From assembly GCF_934754625.1 (NCBI RefSeq), contig NZ_CAKVIU010000001.1: a DNA stretch of 64,000 bases, one strand, 5' to 3'. The first letter of the stretch is position 1; every line of letters starts with the position of its first letter. This stretch comes from Catenibacterium sp900764725. Lineage in GTDB: Bacteria; Bacillota_I; Bacilli_A; Erysipelotrichales; Coprobacillaceae. The notes under the pieces are model-generated. The model was given only the letters and a program-made list of their open reading frames with translations, had not been told where the DNA came from and made no database searches. Shown one piece after another: positions 48,550 through 57,526 of the stretch. The position numbers and the translations under genes were made by a program.

Positions 48550-49764
48550 ATGAAAGATATACTTGGTGGTGTTTGTGCACCAATAGGATTTAGCGCAAAT
48601 GGTATTCATGCAGGAATGAGAAAGAATAAATCTAAGAAAGATTTATCTCTTATTGTGAGTGAAGAGTTATGTACAGCAGCTGCAACATATACACAAAATA
48701 AAGTTAAAGGTGCTCCTTTAACAGTTACAAAGCAGCATTTAAAGAATGGTCGTGCAAGAGCTATTATCTGTAATTCAGGTAATGCGAATACATGTAATTC
48801 AAATGGTATTGAGCTTGCGAATGAAGTATGTGCTTTAGCTGCAAAGGAATTAGGTTTAAAGGAAGATGATATTATTGTCGCTTCTACTGGTGTTATTGGT
48901 CAGCCTATGTCTATTGATCCTTTTAGAGATCATATGAAAGAACTAGTAAAGGGATTAAATGTAGATGGGTCTCATGATGCTTGTTATGGAATCATGACAA
49001 CTGATACACAGCCTAAAGAATATGCAGTAGAGTTTAAATTAGGGAATACAAAGTGTCATATTGGAGCTATCGCAAAAGGTTCTGGTATGATTCATCCAAA
49101 TATGGCAACAATGCTTGCCTTTGTGACAAGTGATGTCGCTATCTCTAAAGAATGTCTAGAAGCAATGGTACATGAAGTTGTCGATGATACATTTAATATG
49201 GTCAGTGTTGATGGAGATACTTCTACAAATGATATGTTATGTGTATTATCAAATGGTATGGCACAGAATAATAAGATTGTCTTAAAAGATCAGTCTTATA
49301 ATGTTATGAAGGATGCGTTATATCATATTTGTGAACAATTATCTCGTGGCATTGCGAAAGATGGTGAAGGAGCGACTAAGCTTCTTACATGCAATGTCAA
49401 GAATGCAAAGACACTTAAGGATGCCAAGATTGTCGCAAAGAGTGTTATCACTTCTACTTTATTTAAAGCAGCAATGTTTGGTAGAGATGCGAATTGGGGT
49501 CGTATCTTATGTGCTATTGGTTATTCTGATGCTGATTTAGACATCAATAAAGTATCCGTGACATTGGCTTCATCTGCAGGAGATATCCATGTTTGTGAGA
49601 AGGGCATGGGTGTCATCTTTGATGAAAACAAAGCTTTAAAGGTCTTATCTGAAGATGAGATTGATATTAATATTGATTTAAATGATGGTATGTGGGATGC
49701 CACAGCGTGGGGCTGTGATCTTACTTATGATTATGTAAAGATTAATGGGGAATATAGAACATAA
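48550..49764 (+). CDS. argJ: Bifunctional ornithine acetyltransferase/N-acetylglutamate synthase
   Basis: The 404-residue protein has the self-cleavage site K-G-S-G-M-I-H-P-N-M-A-T-M-L near 179-192; the Thr after N-M-A becomes the catalytic nucleophile. It recycles the acetyl group from N-acetylornithine to glutamate, so no separate argA or argE is needed. I start at ATG 48550 after AAGGAGG, not the upstream 48520. It overlaps argB by one base. Confidence 0.96.
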   Translation: MKDILGGVCAPIGFSANGIHAGMRKNKSKKDLSLIVSEELCTAAATYTQNKVKGAPLTVTKQHLKNGRARAIICNSGNANTCNSNGIELANEVCALAAKELGLKEDDIIVASTGVIGQPMSIDPFRDHMKELVKGLNVDGSHDACYGIMTTDTQPKEYAVEFKLGNTKCHIGAIAKGSGMIHPNMATMLAFVTSDVAISKECLEAMVHEVVDDTFNMVSVDGDTSTNDMLCVLSNGMAQNNKIVLKDQSYNVMKDALYHICEQLSRGIAKDGEGATKLLTCNVKNAKTLKDAKIVAKSVITSTLFKAAMFGRDANWGRILCAIGYSDADLDINKVSVTLASSAGDIHVCEKGMGVIFDENKALKVLSEDEIDINIDLNDGMWDATAWGCDLTYDYVKINGEYRT

Positions 49765-50618
49765 TGGAAGAAAGAGAAATATATCGAGCAAAAATCTTAT
49801 CTGAAGCTGTTCCTTATTTACAGGAATACAATGGTAAGACAGTAGTAGTAAAATATGGTGGAAATGCGATGATCAATGAAGAATTGATGAACAATGTCAT
49901 TTCTGATATATGTCTGATGACTTTAGTAGGTATTAATGTGGTATTGGTTCATGGTGGGGGCCCTGAAATCAATAAGGCATTAAAACGTTCTGGTATAGAA
50001 TCAAAGTTTATTAATGGGTTACGTTATACTGATGAAGAAACAATTGATATTGTACAGGAAGTATTAGCTGGTAAAGTCAATAAGAATCTTGTAAAGCTAA
50101 TAATGAATGGGGGAGGCCGTGCAGTAGGTCTTTGTGGTATTGATAATAAGTTGTTAGAGGCGAAGAAGATTAAAGACGAATTAGGTTATGTAGGCACTGT
50201 TACACAGGTGAACAATCAAATCATTAAGGATGCAATCAAGAGTGGTTATATTCCAGTTATTGCATCTATTGCGATGGATGATGAAGGTAATAGCTATAAT
50301 GTGAATGCGGATTATGCAGCAGCAGCTATTGCGGATAGTCTAGAAGCAGAAAACTTGATTGTAGTTAGTGATATTCCTGGTTTATTAAGAGATCCTCATG
50401 ATGAAAATACATTGATTCCAGAGGTATCTATCCAGGATGTAGAAAACTTAAAAGCAGAAGGTATTATTGCAGGAGGTATGATTCCTAAAGTGGATTGTAT
50501 TACTCATGCATTAAAAGGCAATATGTCTAAAGCAGTCATTATTGATGGTCGTATTCCACATTCTATTCTTATTGAAATATTATCTAAGGATGGTAGTGGT
50601 ACACTATTCACAAGATAA
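49764..50618 (+). CDS. argB: Acetylglutamate kinase
   Basis: The 284-residue amino-acid kinase has V-K-Y-G-G-N-A-M near 29-36, V-H-G-G-G-P near 63-68 and G-G-M-I-P-K near 237-242. It phosphorylates N-acetylglutamate. Its stop lies in the operon terminator. The operon lacks argD and argF, which must be elsewhere. Confidence 0.96.
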   Translation: MEEREIYRAKILSEAVPYLQEYNGKTVVVKYGGNAMINEELMNNVISDICLMTLVGINVVLVHGGGPEINKALKRSGIESKFINGLRYTDEETIDIVQEVLAGKVNKNLVKLIMNGGGRAVGLCGIDNKLLEAKKIKDELGYVGTVTQVNNQIIKDAIKSGYIPVIASIAMDDEGNSYNVNADYAAAAIADSLEAENLIVVSDIPGLLRDPHDENTLIPEVSIQDVENLKAEGIIAGGMIPKVDCITHALKGNMSKAVIIDGRIPHSILIEILSKDGSGTLFTR

Positions 50619-50646
50619 CAGAGTTACATCTGTTATCTTTTTTTTA
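50612..50646 (+). terminator. Terminator of argGHCJB
   Basis: AAGATAACAGA (50612-50622) pairs perfectly with TCTGTTATCTT (50629-50639), followed by Ts. Confidence 0.92.
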
Positions 50647-50689
50647 CGTCTCAAATAGTATATTATTAAAGATAAGGAAGGGGAAGACG

Positions 50690-51640
50690 ATGAAAAGATT
50701 ATTATGCTTATTATTATGTAGTATATTGTTTGTAGCATGTGGTACTACAAAAGAGACAAAAAAGAAAGATACTGCAGTAGTAGAGAAACAAAAGAAAAAG
50801 GAAGAAGAAGCTAAGAAACTAGAGGAACAAAAGAAAAAGGAAGAAGAAGCTAAGAAACTAGAAGAACAGAAGAAACAGGAAGAAGAAGCAAAGAAATTAG
50901 AAGAACAGAAGAAGTTAGAAGAACAGAAGAAATTAGAGGAACAGAAAAAAGCTGAGGAAGCTAAAAGACAGGAAGAATTAAAACGACAACAGGCACCTGT
51001 TGCGACAAATAATAATGTTGTCGCAATTGATGCAGGACATCAGGCAAGAGGTAATTCACAATTAGAACCTATTGGTCCAGGTGCTTCAACACAAAAGGCT
51101 AAGGTGGCAAGTGGGGCAACAGGAACTGCCACACGTATTCCTGAATATCAGACAACACTTAATGTCAGCATGAAACTAAGAGATGTATTACAGTCTAGAG
51201 GGTATAAGGTTGTGATGATCCGTACAACTAATGATGTGAATATTTCTAATAGAGAAAGAGCTGAAATGGCCAATAATGCAGGTGCTGGTGCTTTTATTAG
51301 ATTACATTGTGATGGTATTGATAATAGCGGTGTGACAGGTGCAAGTGTACAGGAACCAGCCAATGGTAATCCTTATATGAGTGCAGGTAATGTATCTGCT
51401 TCACAATCTTTAGGAAGAACAGTACTGAATCATTATTGTAGTACAACAGGTATTAGAAATAGAGGAATGGCCACACGTAATGATCTAAGTGGAATCAACT
51501 GGTGTAAGACACCTGTCTGTTTATTAGAGATGGGATTCATCTCTAATGGGGATGAAGATAGAAAGTTAAACAACAGTGATTTCCAACAGAAAATTGCGGA
51601 AGGCATTGCGAATGGTATTGATGCTTATTTTGGTCGATAA
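50690..51640 (+). CDS. N-acetylmuramoyl-L-alanine amidase lipoprotein with Lys/Glu-rich repeat
   Basis: The 316-residue protein has a lipoprotein signal (lipidated Cys17 in F-V-A-C-G), a charged coiled-coil-like stretch of tandem E-E-A-K-K-L-E-E-Q-K-K units (about 30-103) and an Amidase_3 domain (about 110-316). Zinc ligands and the catalytic Glu are visible: D-A-G-H near 115-118, the E in P-E-Y-Q near 152-155, R-L-H-C-D near 205-209 and L-E-M-G-F near 282-286. It should cut peptidoglycan stems from outside the membrane, with the repeat acting as a spacer through the wall. Confidence 0.92.
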   Translation: MKRLLCLLLCSILFVACGTTKETKKKDTAVVEKQKKKEEEAKKLEEQKKKEEEAKKLEEQKKQEEEAKKLEEQKKLEEQKKLEEQKKAEEAKRQEELKRQQAPVATNNNVVAIDAGHQARGNSQLEPIGPGASTQKAKVASGATGTATRIPEYQTTLNVSMKLRDVLQSRGYKVVMIRTTNDVNISNRERAEMANNAGAGAFIRLHCDGIDNSGVTGASVQEPANGNPYMSAGNVSASQSLGRTVLNHYCSTTGIRNRGMATRNDLSGINWCKTPVCLLEMGFISNGDEDRKLNNSDFQQKIAEGIANGIDAYFGR

Positions 51641-51643
51641 TAA

Positions 51644-51708
51644 TTGCATTCATGCCTATTAACTGTTTATAATGGTTCTTGATAAGGTTATCCTTATAGG
51701 ATAACCTT
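51644..51708 (+). promoter_or_regulatory. Promoter and 5' hairpin of ttcA
   Basis: TTGCAT (51644-51649), 18 nt, TATAAT (51668-51673). A perfect 11-bp hairpin (51684-51694 with 51698-51708) begins right after the expected start site. It lacks a proper T-run, so it is more likely a 5' stabiliser or leader structure than a terminator of the amidase gene. Confidence 0.6.
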
Positions 51709-51758
51709 GAATTTTAGAGTATATTCCTATTGGTTTAGTAGGAACAAGAGGTGAAATA

Positions 51759-52598
51759 ATGGATAACATAAAAGCGATAGAACGTAGTATTATTACAAAC
51801 TTTAGAAAACCTTTATGGCGTAGATTTATTAAGGGTATTCAGGATTATGAACTCATTGAACCTGGTGATAAGATTGCGGTATGTATTTCAGGTGGTAAAG
51901 ATTCAATGCTTCTTGCGAAGCTATTACAGGAATTACAGAGACATGGTAAGTTTCATTTTGATTTAGAGTTTATTTGTATGGATCCAGGCTATAATCCTGC
52001 TAATAGAAAATTGATTGAAGAGAATGCAGAAAAGCTTGGTATTCCTATTCAGTTCTATGAATCAGATATATTCAATGTTGTACATGGTATAGATAAGAAC
52101 CCTTGTTATTTATGTGCAAGAATGCGTAGAGGGTTCTTATATAATAGAGCACAGGAGTTAGGATGTAATAAGATTGCGTTAGGACATCATTTTTCAGATG
52201 TAATAGAAACTATTTTAATGGGGATGATGTATGGGGCTCAGATCCAGACTATGATGCCTAAGCTTCATAGTAAGAACTTTGAAGGAATGGAATTAATCCG
52301 TCCTATGTATTTGATTCATGAAGAAGATATTATTGCCTGGGTTGATAAGTTTAATTTAAAGTTCTTACAGTGTGCATGTCGTTTTACAGAAGAATCAGAA
52401 GCACGTGGAGAAATAGAACATACATCTAAACGTGCAGAAACTAAGGCGTTGATTAAGAAACTAAGAGAGATCAATCCTAAAGTAGAACAGAATATTTTTA
52501 AGAGTGTAGAGAATGTAAATCTTAAGACAATTATTGCCTATACTGATTGGGATGAATCAAAGAAGAGTTTCTTGGATTTTTATAAGGAGCAGGAATAA
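51759..52598 (+). CDS. ttcA: TtcA-family tRNA 2-thiolation protein
   Basis: The 279-residue protein has the PP-loop S-G-G-K-D-S at 44-49 and Cys116, Cys119 and Cys207. That set matches the three Cys that hold the Fe-S cluster in E. coli TtcA (C122, C125, C213 by my memory). TtcA adds sulfur at cytidine 32 of tRNA. It is followed by tcdA with a one-base overlap, so two tRNA-modification genes are coupled. Confidence 0.88.
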   Translation: MDNIKAIERSIITNFRKPLWRRFIKGIQDYELIEPGDKIAVCISGGKDSMLLAKLLQELQRHGKFHFDLEFICMDPGYNPANRKLIEENAEKLGIPIQFYESDIFNVVHGIDKNPCYLCARMRRGFLYNRAQELGCNKIALGHHFSDVIETILMGMMYGAQIQTMMPKLHSKNFEGMELIRPMYLIHEEDIIAWVDKFNLKFLQCACRFTEESEARGEIEHTSKRAETKALIKKLREINPKVEQNIFKSVENVNLKTIIAYTDWDESKKSFLDFYKEQE

Positions 52599-53281
52599 TG
52601 GATGATCAGTTTACAAGATTAAGATGGGTTGCAGGTGATAACTGTATTGATATTATGAAGACGAAACATGTTGCAGTATTTGGCTGTGGTGGTGTTGGAG
52701 GCTTTGTGGTAGAAGGTTTAGTTCGTTCTGGTGTAGGAACAATTGATGTATATGATCATGATACAGTGGATATCACAAACCTCAATAGACAGATTATAGC
52801 GTTACATTCTACAGTAGGTAAGAAAAAAGTAGATATCATTAAAGAACGTATGTTAGATATTAATCCAAATTTAAATATAAATACGTTTGATACATTTTAT
52901 TTACCTGAAAATGCTGATACAATAGATTTATCTCAATATGATTATGTGATTGATGCAATTGATACAGTAACTGCAAAGATAGAATTGATTAAGAGATGTA
53001 CTGAATTGAATGTACCTATTATCTCTTCTATGGGTACAGGAAATAAGCTTGATCCAACTCATTTACAGATTACTGATATATATAAGACAAAGATTGATCC
53101 TCTTGCGAAAGTAATGAGAAGAGAATTAAAAGCAAGAAGAATTAAGAAGTGTTTAGTTGCTTATTCAGATGAGATTCCTGCAAAGACAGGACAGAGAACA
53201 CCAGGTAGTAGTGTATTTGTGCCAGCAAGTGCAGGATTAATGATTGCAGGATATGTGTTTCAATCATTGATAGGAGGATAA
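52598..53281 (+). CDS. tcdA: tRNA threonylcarbamoyladenosine dehydratase (TcdA/CsdL)
   Basis: The 227-residue E1-like protein has the adenylation loop G-C-G-G-V-G-G near 29-35, D-H-D-T-V near 53-57, N-L-N-R-Q near 61-65 and A-I-D-T near 115-118. This is the HesA/MoeB/ThiF fold of the TcdA group, which cyclises t6A37 in tRNA to ct6A. It starts within the stop of ttcA (TAATG). Confidence 0.9.
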   Translation: MDDQFTRLRWVAGDNCIDIMKTKHVAVFGCGGVGGFVVEGLVRSGVGTIDVYDHDTVDITNLNRQIIALHSTVGKKKVDIIKERMLDINPNLNINTFDTFYLPENADTIDLSQYDYVIDAIDTVTAKIELIKRCTELNVPIISSMGTGNKLDPTHLQITDIYKTKIDPLAKVMRRELKARRIKKCLVAYSDEIPAKTGQRTPGSSVFVPASAGLMIAGYVFQSLIGG

Positions 53282-53285
53282 CAGT

Positions 53286-53834
53286 ATGGCTAAAGTTGCA
53301 GTTTTAATGGCAGATGGTTTTGAAGAAGTAGAAGCCTTAGGTGTAGTAGATATCTTAAGACGCGCAGAAGTGGATGTAGACACTGTTTCTATTAAAGAGG
53401 AGCAGGTTGTCATTTCTTCTAGAAACATTCCTGTACGTGCGGATAAGACGCTTACAGACATGGATTATTATGATATGATTGTGATTCCTGGAGGAGCAGG
53501 TGCATGGACCTTAAGAGATGATGATCGTATTATTTCACTCATTAAGAAATATGATCATGAAGAAAGATATATTGCCGCTATATGTGCAGGACCTATGGCT
53601 TTAGGTAAAGCAGGTGTAATCACTAATAAGAAAGTCACTTCTTATCCAGGAGAAGAAATTGAAAGCTATTTAAAAGCAGGTAAATATGTTGAAGAAGAAG
53701 TGGTTGTAGATGGTCATATTATTACAAGTAGAGGACCAGCCACAGCATTTGCGTTTGCCTATAAGCTTTTAGATGTATTAGGTATTGATTCATCAAGCCT
53801 TAAGCATGGAATGTTGTATGATCTATACAGATAG
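53286..53834 (+). CDS. DJ-1/PfpI family protein
   Basis: The 182-residue protein has the nucleophile elbow A-I-C-A-G-P near 98-103 (Cys100) and Glu14/15 in G-F-E-E-V-E, the DJ-1 pair. It resembles YajL/ThiJ-type proteins, which are linked to oxidative or carbonyl stress; the exact activity is debated. It is 4 nt after tcdA in the same operon. Confidence 0.92.
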   Translation: MAKVAVLMADGFEEVEALGVVDILRRAEVDVDTVSIKEEQVVISSRNIPVRADKTLTDMDYYDMIVIPGGAGAWTLRDDDRIISLIKKYDHEERYIAAICAGPMALGKAGVITNKKVTSYPGEEIESYLKAGKYVEEEVVVDGHIITSRGPATAFAFAYKLLDVLGIDSSSLKHGMLYDLYR

Positions 53835-53855
53835 CCTTTGTGCTATCTTTTTTTA
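53829..53855 (+). terminator. Terminator of the ttcA-tcdA-DJ-1 operon
   Basis: AGATAGC (53829-53835) pairs with GCTATCT (53842-53848), then Ts. Confidence 0.85.
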
Positions 53856-53860
53856 ATGCG

Positions 53861-53885
53861 AAAAAAAACGATCCCGAAGGATCGT
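53861..53885 (-). terminator. Terminator of tRNA-Glu
   Basis: On the minus strand ACGATCC-TTCG-GGATCGT (53885-53868) is followed by a run of Ts, 11 nt after the tRNA 3' end. Confidence 0.88.
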
Positions 53886-53896
53886 AATATTTAATA

Positions 53897-53972
53897 TGGT
53901 GACCGGTACGGGATTCGAACCCGTGAATGCATGCGTGAAAGGCATGTGAGTTAACCGTTTCTCCAACCGGCC
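53897..53972 (-). tRNA. tRNA-Glu (anticodon UUC)
   Basis: The minus strand gives a full 76-nt cloverleaf with encoded CCA: acceptor GGCCGGT/ACCGGTC, anticodon stem CATGC/GCATG with loop CTTTCAC (anticodon TTC) and T-arm ACGGG-TTCGAAT-CCCGT. The second acceptor pair is G-U. Confidence 0.96.
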
Positions 53973-54020
53973 AGCGGAATTGAGTATATCATAGGAGAAA
54001 CAAATACGTCAATAGTTATT

Positions 54021-54419
54021 TTAATATTTTGATAAAGAAAATGCTGAAATTTTTTTGTCTTTAAAGGTAAACTTAATTTGTATATTCTTCTCTTTATATT
54101 TATAGGTTATAGTACCTTTTCCGTTATTGTAATGGTTAGAAGTAGGAGAAGAATAAGTATGCTTTACTGTAGAGTAATCAGTTCCTACAGTAATATTATT
54201 CTTAAGTTTATACTTCTTAGTAAAGAGAGTGATTGTTTGGATTTTTCCATCCTTTTCTGAATATTGAATATTAGAATCAAATAAAGCATCTGACATCTTT
54301 GATGCACTCATACCAGGATAGAGCTCTTTATTCTTATAAATGACTGTATAGTCCTTTATATCAGTTTGAGCACTACATGCACATAATAAGAGACATAGTA
54401 ATAATAGTATCTTCTTCAT
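54021..54419 (-). CDS. Putative lipoprotein
   Basis: The 132-residue protein has a lipoprotein signal peptide (M-K-K-I-L-L-L-L then L-L-C-A-C-S; lipidated Cys near residue 15). The mature part is rich in Lys, Tyr and Thr, with beta-strand-like alternation; I do not recognise a domain. It shares its N-terminal style with the lipoprotein at 44053, but the mature parts differ. AAGGAGGTATATAT precedes the start. Confidence 0.75.
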   Translation of the reverse strand: MKKILLLLCLLLCACSAQTDIKDYTVIYKNKELYPGMSASKMSDALFDSNIQYSEKDGKIQTITLFTKKYKLKNNITVGTDYSTVKHTYSSPTSNHYNNGKGTITYKYKEKNIQIKFTFKDKKISAFSLSKY

Positions 54420-54474
54420 ATATATACCTCCTTGTCTTTATATTAGAACTTTAATAAGAAATTGCAAGAAAAGT

Positions 54475-54505
54475 TTGACAGGGAGCAACTACCGTCTAGT
54501 AGAAT
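54475..54505 (+). promoter_or_regulatory. Long-spacer promoter of the second aldo/keto reductase
   Basis: TTGACA (54475-54480) and TAGAAT (54500-54505) are separated by 19 nt, as in MerR-controlled promoters. The spacer dyad (CTA...TAG) is weak. Confidence 0.5.
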
Positions 54506-54525
54506 AAATGTAGGAGGTAATTGTT

Positions 54526-55392
54526 ATGGAATATGTAAAATTAAATAATGGTGTAGAAATGCCGTTCATCAGTTTTGGAGTTTATCAGATTCCAAAAGAG
54601 GATACTAAGAGATGTGTATTAGATGCAATCAAGTCTGGATATAGAGGCATTGATACAGCACAGAGCTACTTCAATGAAAGTGAAGTAGGGGATGCGATTG
54701 TAGAGTGTGGTGTTCCTAGAGAAGAACTCTTTATCACTACTAAAGTCTGGATTGATCATTATGGTTATGAAGAATGTAAGGCATCAGTAGAAGAATCTTT
54801 AAGAAAACTTAAAACAGACTATTTAGATCTATGTTTACTTCATCAGCCTTTTAGTGATTATTATGGTGCTTATCGTGCTTTAGAAGAGTTATATGCAGAA
54901 GGTAAAATAAAAGCAATTGGTGTTTCTAATTTCTATCCTGATCGTTTGACAGATATTTGTATGTTTGGTAGAAAGGTTATTCCTGCAGTTAACCAGGTAG
55001 AAGTCAATCCTTTTAATGCACAATGGTGTGCTCAGGAAAACATGGAAAAATATGGTGTAAAAATGGATGCATGGGCTCCATTTGGTGAAGGAAGAAATAA
55101 TCTATTTACTAATGAAACATTAGTTTCTATTGGTAAGAAATATAATAAGAGTTCTGCTCAGGTTGTGTTGAGATGGCTTATTCAAAGAGGTGTTATTGTT
55201 GCCTGCAAGTCTACTCATATTGAAAGAATGCAGGAAAATATCAATGTCTTTGATTTTGAATTAACAGAAGAAGACATGAATTCTATTAAAACATTAGATA
55301 CTAGTAATAGCTTATTCTTCTCTCATAATGATCCTAATATGGTTGAATGGTTCGACAAGATTGTGAAAGAAAGAAGAGTAAATGAAGATTAG
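54526..55392 (+). CDS. Aldo/keto reductase
   Basis: The 288-residue AKR protein has G-I-D-T-A-Q-S-Y near 42-49 (catalytic Asp and Tyr), Lys near 74 in T-T-K-V-W, His near 107 in L-L-H-Q-P and I-G-V-S-N-F near 136-141. It reduces aldehydes or ketones with NADPH. It lacks the ferredoxin domain of the enzyme at 19576, but both genes have promoters with a 19-nt spacer. Confidence 0.94.
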   Translation: MEYVKLNNGVEMPFISFGVYQIPKEDTKRCVLDAIKSGYRGIDTAQSYFNESEVGDAIVECGVPREELFITTKVWIDHYGYEECKASVEESLRKLKTDYLDLCLLHQPFSDYYGAYRALEELYAEGKIKAIGVSNFYPDRLTDICMFGRKVIPAVNQVEVNPFNAQWCAQENMEKYGVKMDAWAPFGEGRNNLFTNETLVSIGKKYNKSSAQVVLRWLIQRGVIVACKSTHIERMQENINVFDFELTEEDMNSIKTLDTSNSLFFSHNDPNMVEWFDKIVKERRVNED

Positions 55393-55394
55393 AT

Positions 55395-55422
55395 AAAAAG
55401 ACTTCAATTGAAGTCTTTTTTA
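55395..55422. terminator. Shared terminator between aldo/keto reductase and ABC gene
   Basis: AAAAGACTTCA pairs with TGAAGTCTTTT with A- and T-runs on either side; it ends in the stop codon of the convergent ABC gene. Confidence 0.85.
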
Positions 55423-57525
55423 ACGGATGTTATGTTTTGATATCATCTTTTGAATGATTACAGGTATAAAGAATTCTATCACAAATGCGGAAGCATAGAA
55501 TAATGCAATATGAATTATTGTAATAGGCATGATTAATGGAATAATCATCATCTTTATTGTGAAAATCATAATTACTTCTAGAAGAATCCATACAAATGTA
55601 CCTAATATTAATGCGTTTTTCAAGTATGTGCGATAGAAGCTGTGATCTATTCTCTTAGTTGTTAAACCCATGTTATAGAGATAATCTCTTGTCTGTTTTT
55701 CTTCTCTTAAAATGAGATACTTAAGGTAAAAATAGAAACCATACAACAATATAAAGACAACTGCAATGAATTCTATTAATACTTTCTGATTGTTGGTGAT
55801 AAGAGAATTGATTGCATCATTATCTACAAATGCACCCTCTACCTTAAAACCTAGTTTTTCTAATTCATTCTTAACCTGATTGATATTCTTAAGACTATCT
55901 ACTCTTAATGTATAAGCATCTGGACGCCATGGTGTTTTCATGATGATATCATCTACATCATTCATAGTATAATTTTCAGGAAGAACATTTTCAATTTTTA
56001 CATAACCTTTTTCACTATGAGGATCCTCTATATTATAAATAACAACACTTTCTTTGACTTTAAAAGCTTCCATATATGGTGTAATACAGTCTCTAGGAAT
56101 GTAAACATACGCATCTCCTGTGCCAACACTATTTGTACTTATAGCTGATCCTGGTTTTAAAATTCCTCTCACAGGCAGGTTCATATAAACAAGTTTTACA
56201 CAAGGTGTGTTGATATCGATCCACTCATCACCATCAGATGATGTTCCCACTTGAGAAATACCAGAAGCATTATAAACAGGTATTGGAACCCATAATCCTA
56301 TTTTTAACTTCTTGATATTAATATCCTCTAGTCTAAGGTTATTTTCTTCTAAGAAAGCTTCCATTTTTTCGTTGCTTAAATAGACACCTTTATTATCAGC
56401 ATGTTTAATAGTGATGTTTGTATAATCATCCCTACTATCATAAGTTTGAAGCATAAAGATGGATGAACTACCATTCATATGACCATCAGATAGTGATATC
56501 TGATCATAGTTATTTTCTGTTGCACCATTCATATCATCCGTCCATTCTGAGAAGGTGCTATAGTGAACATCATATCTCCATGTAAGGCGTTCTATGTGAC
56601 TGACACTTTTAATCTTATTGTAATCCTGTTGACTCAGAGGTGTTTCTCCAGAATAGTATGTATAATAATCATTCTTATATTTTTCTTTGTAGACAACAAG
56701 GTCTCTAGAAGCAACAGAATTAATTTTGTCTTCATAAGAAGCACTATATGTTCCATAAATATTATAACTATAAGCACATATAATCATTGTGAAAGCAACA
56801 AGTATATTCATTACTGTTCTGAAAGTACGATGCGAAAAACGAATATCCATGTTTTTATCTTTCATGATAGGTGCTTTTATTAAACTCTTCTCTTTGGATA
56901 GATCTCTATCTATGATTAATGCACCCTCTACTTTATAAAGCGTATCAGCTGCTTGAATCATTCTACTATCATGTGATGCACTAATCACATAATGTCCTTT
57001 ATCTGCGTACTCTTTGAGAATATTGATCATTATATTTGCATAACCTGGATCAAGTGCAGCAGTAGGTTCATCTAAGATGAGTATTTCAGGCTGTCTTATT
57101 AAGGCTAAATAAACGGCAACGCGTGTTTTTTCTCCTCCAGATAAACTTTTAGGATATTTATTTTCAAGAGGTTTTATACCTAATTGTTCTTCATAATCAG
57201 GAATTCTTTTACATCCTAATTTTTCTAACTGTTTAATATGGCTGCCAATGGTCATTCCTTCTATGAATAAAGGTATCTGGTGAACATTTGCGAGATGATC
57301 ATGAATGAATTTCTGTTTATTGTCTTCATCAAGAGTATCAATTCTTTGCCCTTCATAGAGATAAATACAGTCATAAGCAAATTGGAAGGCTTTAAGAAAT
57401 GTGGATTTTCCTGATCCGCTTCTTCCTTTAATAACAGTTAAATGTCCACATTCAGCACGAAATGAAGCATCTTTAAATACAGTCTTTTTTCCAAAAGACA
57501 CATTAAGTTGTTTAATTTCAAGCAT
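55420..57525 (-). CDS. MacB-architecture ABC transporter half (ATPase-permease fusion)
   Basis: The 701-residue protein has an ATPase (about 1-215; Walker A G-R-S-G-S-G-K-S near 33-40, signature L-S-G-G-E near 129-133, Walker B I-L-I-L-D-E), a first membrane helix (about 237-258), a large extracellular domain (about 260-575) and three C-terminal helices (from about 580). This is the MacB layout (type VII ABC), which moves substrates outside the membrane rather than through it. It follows the second ABC fusion by one base, so the two probably pair. I start at ATG 57525 (GAGGTGG upstream), inside the longer frame. Confidence 0.85.
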   Translation of the reverse strand: MLEIKQLNVSFGKKTVFKDASFRAECGHLTVIKGRSGSGKSTFLKAFQFAYDCIYLYEGQRIDTLDEDNKQKFIHDHLANVHQIPLFIEGMTIGSHIKQLEKLGCKRIPDYEEQLGIKPLENKYPKSLSGGEKTRVAVYLALIRQPEILILDEPTAALDPGYANIMINILKEYADKGHYVISASHDSRMIQAADTLYKVEGALIIDRDLSKEKSLIKAPIMKDKNMDIRFSHRTFRTVMNILVAFTMIICAYSYNIYGTYSASYEDKINSVASRDLVVYKEKYKNDYYTYYSGETPLSQQDYNKIKSVSHIERLTWRYDVHYSTFSEWTDDMNGATENNYDQISLSDGHMNGSSSIFMLQTYDSRDDYTNITIKHADNKGVYLSNEKMEAFLEENNLRLEDINIKKLKIGLWVPIPVYNASGISQVGTSSDGDEWIDINTPCVKLVYMNLPVRGILKPGSAISTNSVGTGDAYVYIPRDCITPYMEAFKVKESVVIYNIEDPHSEKGYVKIENVLPENYTMNDVDDIIMKTPWRPDAYTLRVDSLKNINQVKNELEKLGFKVEGAFVDNDAINSLITNNQKVLIEFIAVVFILLYGFYFYLKYLILREEKQTRDYLYNMGLTTKRIDHSFYRTYLKNALILGTFVWILLEVIMIFTIKMMIIPLIMPITIIHIALFYASAFVIEFFIPVIIQKMISKHNIR

Positions 57526-57526
57526 A

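Noticed and set aside
50780..50990. Repeated DNA units that resemble a short CRISPR-like array
   Set aside because: The repeats are in-frame codons of the Lys/Glu-rich linker of the amidase, without spacers.
53264..53461. Minus-strand ORF across the tcdA/DJ-1 junction
   Set aside because: Shadow frame opposite two well-supported genes.
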